Shown here: positions 58,141 to 64,000 of the stretch, piece by piece
How the letters are laid out: each line of letters starts with the position of its first letter
Numbering within the stretch: position 1 is the stretch's first letter
NCBI GenBank assembly: GCA_947846985.1
Contig: CANTUZ010000023.1
Coordinates: 6,385,072-6,449,071 of the forward strand
Direction: 5' to 3'
Length of the DNA: 64,000 bases
Source: Fratercula arctica
Lineage: Eukaryota; Chordata; Aves; Charadriiformes; Alcidae
Position numbers and translations under genes: made by a program
Notes under the pieces: generated by a model
Seen by the model: the letters and a program-made list of their open reading frames with translations, nothing else
Told to the model about the DNA's origin: nothing
Database searches by the model: none

Positions 58141-58742
58141 AGAGTCCTGGGGGGTGGGGTGGGGTGGGGGGGGGTCAGAGTCGTGGGGGGGGAAGGGGAT
58201 CAGAGCCTCGGGGGGGGTGGGGGGTCAAAGCTCCGGGGCGGGGGGGGTGTGTGTCAGAGCTCCGGGGGGGTGTCAGAGCGGGGGGGGGTCAGAATCTTGG
58301 GGGGGGGAAGGAGATCGGAGCTCCGGGGGGGGGGGTTGTGTCAGAGCCGGGGGGGGGGGGTGTCAGAGCCCGGGGTGGGGGGGCTGTGTCAGAGCCGGGG
58401 GGCCGGGGGGGGGGGCGGTTCAGAGCTCCGGGGGGGTGTCAGAGCCGGGCGGGGGGGGGGGGATCGGAGCTCCGGGGGGGGCGTTGTGTCAGAGCCGGGG
58501 GGGGGTGTCAGAGCCCGGGGGGGGGGGGGCTGTGTCAGAGCCGGGGGGCCGCGGGGGGGGCGGTTCAGAGCTCGGGGGGGTGTCAGAGCCGAGGGGGGGG
58601 GGGGGTGGTCAGAATCTGGGGCGGGGGGGAGGGGGGGGGGGGGGATGGGAGCTCCGGGGGGGGGGTTGTGTCAGAGCCGGGGGGGGGTCAGAGCCCGGCG
58701 TGGGGGGTGTGTCAGAGCCGGGGGGGCCGTGGGGGGGGGGGC
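58141..58742. repeat. G-rich minisatellite (TCAGAGCCGGGG type)
   Basis: Repeats of GTCAGAGCTCCGGGGGGG and GTGTCAGAGCCGGGGGGG with G runs of variable length, ending right before the CpG-island promoter candidate. Confidence 0.92.
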
Positions 58743-58968
58743 GGTCCGGCGCTGTCCCCGCCCCGGGCCCGCAGTGGCTGGCGGCGAGTCCTCGCCCATT
58801 TCCGCCGGCGGAGCTCGGCCCCGCCCCCAACTACCCCCTTCCCCTCCCCGGCCTCCCCCCCCCTCCCGCCCCCCTCCCGCCCCCCCCCCCCCCAAGCGCC
58901 CCGGCACCGGCAGCGAGCGCCCGGCCCGGCCCCAGCCTCCCGACGGCGCCCCGGGCCCTCCCGCCAGC
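58743..58968 (+). promoter_or_regulatory. CpG-island promoter and 5' UTR candidate
   Basis: TATA-less, CpG-dense sequence with GC boxes at 58756-58764 (CCCCGCCCC) and 58819-58828 (CCCCGCCCCC). It leads to an ATG in good context. The position just before a candidate coding exon supports a plus-strand promoter. No transcript evidence is available. Confidence 0.5.
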
Positions 58969-59002
58969 ATGCCGGGCCAGGCGGCGGCCGCCATGGCCAT
59001 GG
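58969..59002 (+). CDS. Candidate first coding exon of an unidentified gene
   Basis: ATG at 58969 (CCAGCATGCC), then a second ATG at 58993 in an optimal Kozak setting (GCCGCCATGG) and a third at 58999, all in one frame. They encode MPGQAAAAMAM and the first base of a glycine or valine codon. GG|GTAGGT follows, with the intron starting at 59003 (phase 1). Alanine-rich N-termini in CpG islands are common for vertebrate first exons. Immediately downstream the sequence becomes satellite, so coding must stop near here. No stop precedes the ATG in frame back to 58159, so the start is not proven. I do not recognise the gene, and the rest of it lies outside or after the satellite. Confidence 0.35.
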
Positions 59003-59039
59003 GTAGGTGCGCGGCGGGGGGGGGTGGGGGGGACGGACG

Positions 59040-62000
59040 GACGGACACGGACCTCGTACCCGGTAGCCCGAGCCCCGGTTCCCCGGTAGCCCGAGCCCCG
59101 GTAGCCCGGGATCCCCAGTACCCCGATATCCCGGGACCTCCGTACTCCGAGCCCCGGTAGCCCGGGACTCTGAGCCACGGTACTCCCGCACGCCGAGACC
59201 TCGTACCCCGGCGTCCCCGTAGCCCGGTGTCCCGGTAGCCCGAGCCCTTGTACCCTGGTACTCCGAGCCCCGATAGCCCGGGACTCTGAGCCCCCGTAGC
59301 CCAGTATCCCGGGACCCCGAGCCCTGGGTATCCCAGTAGCCCGGTAGTCCGAGCCTCGGGTAGCCCGGGACCACGGTACTCCAAGCCCCGGTATCCCGAG
59401 CCCTTGTTCCCTGGTATCCCGAGCCCCGGTAGCCCGGTAGCCCGGGACCCCGAGCCCCGGTACCTCAGGACCCCGGTACTCCGAGCCCCGGTAGCCCGGG
59501 ACTCTGAGCACCCGTAGCCCAGTATCCCGGGACCCGAGTCCTGGTATCCCAGTAGCCCGGTAGTCCGAGCCTCGGGTAGCCCGGGACCACGGTACTCCAA
59601 GTCCCGGTATCCCGAGCCCTTGTTCCCTGGTATCCCGAGTCCCGGTAGCCCGGTATCCCGGGACCCCGAGCCCTGGTATCCCAGTAACCCGGTAGTCCGA
59701 GCCTCGGGTAGCCCGGGACCACGGCACTCCAAGCCCCGGTATCCCGAGCCCTTGTTCCCATGGTATCCCGAGCCCCGGTAGCCCGGTATCCCGGGACCCC
59801 GAGCCCCGGTACCTCAGGACCCCGGTACTCCGAGCTCCGGTAGCCCAGGACTCTGAGCCCCCGTAGCCCGGTATCCCGGGACCCTGAGTCCTGGTATCCC
59901 AGTAGCCCGGTAGTCCGAGCCTCGGGTAGCCCGGGACCACGGCACTCCAAGTCCCGGTATCCCGAGCCCTTGTTCCCTGGTACCCCGAGCCCCGGTAGCC
60001 CAGTATCCCGGGACCCCGAGCCCCGGTATCTCAGGACCCCGGGACTCTGAGCCCCCGTAGCCCAGTATCCCGGGACCCCGAGCCCTGGTATCCCAGTAGC
60101 CCGGTAGTCCGAGCCTCGGGTAGCCCGGGACCACGGTACTCCAAGCCCCGGTATCCCGAGCCCTTGTTCCCTGGTATCCCGAGCCCCGGTAGCCCGGTAT
60201 CCCGGGACCCCGAGCCCCGGTACCTCAGGACCCCGGTACTCCGAGCTCCGGTAGCCCAGGACTCTGAGCCCCCATAGCCCAGTATCCCGGGACCCTGAGT
60301 CCTGGTATCCCAGTAGCCCGGTAGTCCGAGCCTCGGGTAGCCCGGGACCACGGCACTCCAAGCCCCGGTATCCCGAGCCCTTGTTCCCTGGTATCCCGAG
60401 CCCCGGTAGCCCAGTATCCCGGGACCCTGAGCCCTGGTATCCCAGTAGTCCGGTAGTCCCAGCCTCGGGTAGCCCGGGATCACGGCACTCCAAGCCCCGG
60501 TATCCCGAGCCCTTGTTCCCTGGTACCCCGAGCCCCGGTAGCCCAGTATCCCGGGACCCCGAGCCCCGGTACCTCAGGACCCCGGTACTCCGAGCTCCGG
60601 TAGCCCGGGACTCTGAGCCCCAATAGCCCGGTATCCCGGGACCCTGAGCCCCAGTACCCCGATATCCCAGGACACCTGTACTCCGAGCCCCAGTAGCCTG
60701 AGCCCTTGTATCCTGGTGCTCCAAGCCCCGGTAGCCCGGGACCCCCAGCCCCACTACCCTGATGTCCCGGGACCTCCGTACTCCGAGCCCTGGTAGCCCA
60801 AGCCCTTGTATCCTGATATTCCAAGCCCTGGTATCCCGGGACCCCGCGCCTTGCTATCCTGAGCCCTTGTTCCCTGGTGCTCTGAGCCCCGGTAGCCCGG
60901 GACCCCCAGGCCCAGTACCCCCGTGTCCCGGGACCTCCGTACTCCGAGCCCTGGTAGCCCGAGCCCCCATATCCTGGTACTCTGAACCCCGTTAGCCTGG
61001 GACCCCAGTACTCCAAGCCCCAGTATCCCGAGCCCTTGTTCCCTGGTGCTCCAAGCCCCGGTAGCTCAGTATCCCGGGACCCCAAGCCCTGCTATCCCAG
61101 TAGCCCAGCACCCTGGTACTCCGAGCCCCGGTATCCTGAGCCCTGGTAGTCTGGGACCCCAAGCCCCAGTACCCTGATATCCCGGTACCCCAAGCCCTTG
61201 TACCCTGGTGCTCCGAGTCTCGGTAGCCCGGGACTCTGAGCCCTGGTAGCCCAGTATCCCAGTACTCTGATATCCCGGGACCCCATTACTCTGAGCCACG
61301 GTATCCTGAGCACTGGCCCCCTGAGCCCTTGTACCCTGGTACTCCAAGCTCCGGTAGCCTGCGACCCCGAGCCCTGGTAGCCCAGGACCCTGAGCCCCAG
61401 TACCTGATATCCTGGGACCTCGGTACTCCGAGCCCCAGTATCCCGAGCCCTTGTACCCTGGTAACCCAAGCCCCGGTAGCCCAGGACCCCATGCCCCAGT
61501 AGTCCAGTATCTCAGGACCCCAAGCCTGGTAGCCCAATATCCTGGGACCCCTCACCCTGGTATCCCAGTATCCCGGTACCCTGGTACTCCAAGCCCCAGT
61601 ATCCTGAGCCCTTGTACCCTGCTACTCCGAGCCCTGGTAGCCCAGTATCCTGGGACCTCAAGCCCTGGGTAGCCCAGTACCCTGATACCCCCATATCCCA
61701 GTATCCCAGCACCCAAGTACTCCAAGCCCTGGTATCCCGAGCCCTTGTACCCTGGTAATCCGAGCCCCGGTAGCCCAGGACCCCAAGCCCTGGTATCCCT
61801 ATATCCCAGGACCCCAATCCCTAGTTTCCCGGTAGTCCGGTCCTCTGAGCCCTGGTAGCCCAGTATCTTGGGACACCGAGCCCTGGTATCCCGGAACTCT
61901 GAGCCCCCGGTCGCCCAGTATCCCGGGACCCCAAACCGCGATAACCTGGTAGTCCAGTAGCCCAGTACTATGAGCTCTGGTAGCCCAGTATCCCGCTGCC

Positions 62001-62045
62001 CTAAGCCCTTGTACCCCGATATCCCGATACTCCGAACCCCGGTAC
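59040..62045. repeat. 3-kb minisatellite with higher-order repeats
   Basis: Built from ~15-bp words such as GGTATCCCGAGCCCC, GGTAGCCCGGGACTC and GGTACTCCAAGCCCC. The marker CCCTTGTTCC occurs at 59401, 59617, 59749, 59967, 60161, 60378 and 60510. The spacings are 216, 132, 218, 194, 217 and 132, so three markers recur 760-761 bp apart. To the right (60.7-62.0 kb) units become more diverged. Long minus-strand frames are an effect of the 15-bp period. Confidence 0.95.
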
Positions 62046-62850
62046 CGCCACCATCCCGGGGCGTCCCCAGCCGGGCAGGGGGGGTGACTCCGCTCCCCCA
62101 AACCTTCTCAGCCACCCCGTCCCCCCCACCCCCCCCCACCCCACCCCAAAACGGTTTGTTTTCCAGGGAGCTGGTGTCCGATGGGGGGGTTGGAGGGGGG
62201 GGTGGGGGTGGGGTTGTGAATCGGTCGCCTCTCGCTCCGTAAATCCTGCCAAATATTTGGCGCGGGTCCCTCCCCGGCGGTATTGGCGTCGCCCGCCGCG
62301 ACGCACCTTCCGCCGCTTCCCGAGCGCGGCCTCGGCGGGAGAACCAACCCCCTCCCCCCCCCCCCCCCCCCCCCCGGTTTTCCTCCCTTTAATTAAGGGC
62401 AGAGTTAATTAGCCAGAGCAGTTTCGCGATGAAAAGGAGGGGAGGTTAACGGGGTGCGAGGCTGGGTGATGTGGGACGCATCCGGATGCGCTTCCCAGCC
62501 TGGAGCTTTGGAGGCGGGAGAGCCCGGGGATGCAGGTGCTGCTCCCCCGGGACGCGGGTGCTGCCGTGGGGGGGGGTGGGGGGGGTCACACCGGGGCTGA
62601 TGTGGGGGCAACGCTCACTTGGACCTTGGTTGGGGTGGGGTTGGGTTGTGTGTCCCCCCCCCCGTGTCCTTCCCCCCCGTGCCCCCCACAGCACCGGTAC
62701 TGCTGCGCCTGCCGCGGTGCAGCCGGGGCGTGGGGGGGGGGTCAGGGAAGGAGCCCCCACTCCGGCCCTGCTCCGGCACGGCTGCTCCGAGGTGCTGCCT
62801 CGCTCCGCTCCGAGCATCCCTCGGGATGTCGCTCCACAGCCCTGTCCCTC
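62046..62850. other. Unique GC-rich sequence between satellites
   Basis: Includes a poly-C run (62354-62376), a CpG patch (62222-62345) and a constrained-looking TTTAATTAAGGGC stretch (62389-62440). TTTTCCAG at 62159-62166 resembles a splice acceptor but no exon is identifiable after it. Confidence 0.4.
62222..62345. promoter_or_regulatory. CpG patch with E2F-type site
   Basis: TTTGGCGC at 62256-62263 fits the E2F consensus TTTSSCGC, inside a CpG-dense 120-bp patch. Could be an intronic CpG element or alternative promoter of the candidate gene upstream. Confidence 0.3.
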
Positions 62851-62856
62851 CTCGGC

Positions 62857-63830
62857 GAGTGGATGAGGATGAGGATGGGGATGGATGGGGGTGAGGATGG
62901 CGATGGGTGGGGATGGGGATGAGGATGAAGAAGGATGGGGATGGATGGAGATGGGGATGGGGATGAGGTTGGGGATGGATGGAGATGAGGATGGGGATGA
63001 GGATGGATGGGGATGGATGGGGGTGAGGATGGGGATGAGGATGGATGGGGATGGATGGGGGTGAGGATGGGGATGAGGATGGAGGGGGGTGGATGGGGGT
63101 GAGGATGGGGATGGATGGGGGTGAGGATGGTGATGGATGGGGATGAGGATGAAGAAGGATGGGGATGGATGGAGATGGGGATGGGGATGAGGTTGGGGAT
63201 GGATGGAGATGAGGATGGGGATGAGGATGGATGGGGGTGGATGGGGGTGAGGATAAGGATGGATGGGGGTGAGGATGGGGATGGGGATGGATGGGGGTGA
63301 GGATGGGGATGGGGATGGATGGGGATGAGGATGGGGATGGATGGGGGTGAGGATGGCGATGGATGGGGATGAGGATGAAGAAGGATGGGGATGGATGGAG
63401 ATGGGGATGGGGATGAGGTTGGGGATGGGGATGGGGATGGATGGGGGTGAGGATGGGGATGAGGATGGATGGGGATGAGGATGGGGATGGATGGGGGATG
63501 AGGATGGATGGGGGTGAGGATGGGGATGAGGATGGGGGTGAGGATGGGGATGGATGGGGGTGAGGATGGGGATGAGGATGGATGGGGATGAGGATGGGGA
63601 TGGATGGGGGATGAGGATGGATGGGGATGAGGATGGGGGTGAGGATGGGGATGGATGGGGATGAGGATGGCGATGGGTGGGGATGAGGATGAAGAAGGAT
63701 GGGGATGAGGAAGGATGGGGATGAGGATGAGGAAGAGAATGGATGGAGATGAGGATGGATGGGGAGGGGGATGAGGCTGTGGATGGATGGGGATGGGGAT
63801 GAGGATGGATGAAGATGAGGATGGGGGCGG
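62857..63830. repeat. GGATGG/GGATGA hexanucleotide satellite
   Basis: About 970 bp of GGATGG, GGATGA and GGGTGA hexamers. The marker GAAGAAGG recurs at 62937, 63151, 63377 and 63691 (214, 226, 314 bp), showing higher-order copying. Frames on both strands stay open because the unit is six bases. Confidence 0.95.
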
Positions 63831-64000
63831 CAGCAGCCAGGCTGGCATGGCCGAACACCAACTTCCAAACAAAACGGGAGACGCTGAGGCAGGATTTGAT
63901 CTTTCAGGTTTGGGGAGAGAAAAAGGTGGAGCCGGGGGGGCTGGGATGAGGTGGCCAAAACCGCAGGGAGGGCAGCCAAGGGATACAGCCCTGCTCGGGG
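63831..64000. other. Unique sequence at the window end
   Basis: Non-repetitive mixed sequence after the satellite. Nothing recognisable. Confidence 0.4.

Noticed and set aside
57923..59160. 330-390-codon plus-strand frames running through 58.1-59.1 kb
   Set aside because: Open only because the G-rich satellite lacks stops. Only the short stretch at 58969-59002 has start and donor context, and that alone is reported.
59465..60754. 429-codon minus-strand open frame of glycine/tyrosine/arginine/leucine repeats
   Set aside because: Caused by the ~15-bp period of the minisatellite. Neighbouring frames are also open and there is no start or splice context.
62446..63979. 450-470-codon minus-strand open frames rich in His-Pro-Ser
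   Set aside because: Translation of the GGATGG/GGATGA hexamer array; all three minus frames are open.
1..64000. tRNA, rRNA, known microRNA or telomere TTAGGG arrays
   Set aside because: I saw no A/B-box pair with cloverleaf context, no rRNA segments, no microRNA that I know and no TTAGGG run.

Overview
This window is vertebrate nuclear DNA and almost certainly avian. About thirty fragments of CR1 LINE retrotransposons, most ending in the diagnostic ATTCTRTG octamer tail, fill roughly a fifth of the first 53 kb. One solo LTR has the 'TCCTGGTTTCAGCTGGG' 5' end and 'AACCACGACA' 3' end that I recognise from bird ERVL-type LTRs. The CR1 subfamilies and this LTR fit a neoavian bird, but species and chromosome cannot be fixed by eye. 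No complete protein-coding gene is visible. The long open frames all lie in CR1 copies, in minisatellites whose unit length is a multiple of three, or in GC-rich stretches that lack stop codons.

Layout. 1-27 kb is intergenic or intronic DNA of ordinary composition with 5'-truncated CR1 copies on both strands. Stop-rich unique blocks between them include several that look like conserved non-coding elements. An 813-bp block at 526-1338 reappears inverted at 12092-12904. 27.5-29.0 kb is a pyrimidine-rich minisatellite built on a 21-bp unit. 29-49 kb returns to unique DNA plus CR1, with a 1.8-kb nested CR1/LTR inverted repeat (36.2-38.0 kb), a recent 0.5-kb tandem duplication (43.8-44.9 kb) and a CR1 hairpin (48.7-49.0 kb).

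49.5-64 kb changes character. It is very rich in G and C runs, CpG islands and satellites, as in GC-rich avian microchromosomes. It contains a CpG-rich candidate promoter with a perfect CRE and a YY1-like motif (about 49.48-49.93 kb), a T/C tract, a CCAT array, poly-G/poly-C sequence with a 320-bp tandem duplication (54.6-55.2 kb), and three G-rich minisatellites (55.3-58.7 kb). A CpG island follows with GC boxes and a possible first coding exon (58.74-59.00 kb). Directly after its candidate splice donor begins a 3-kb minisatellite with higher-order structure (59.04-62.05 kb). A CpG-rich patch with an E2F-type site (62.2-62.45 kb) and a GGATGG/GGATGA array (62.85-63.83 kb) complete the window. 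No CR1 is visible after 53.2 kb.

Nothing here acts as a pathway. The biology on show is retrotransposon decay, CR1-associated rearrangement, satellite growth and probably the 5' end of one gene at the GC-rich right side. All calls are by eye, and identities are estimates from reading aligned stretches.
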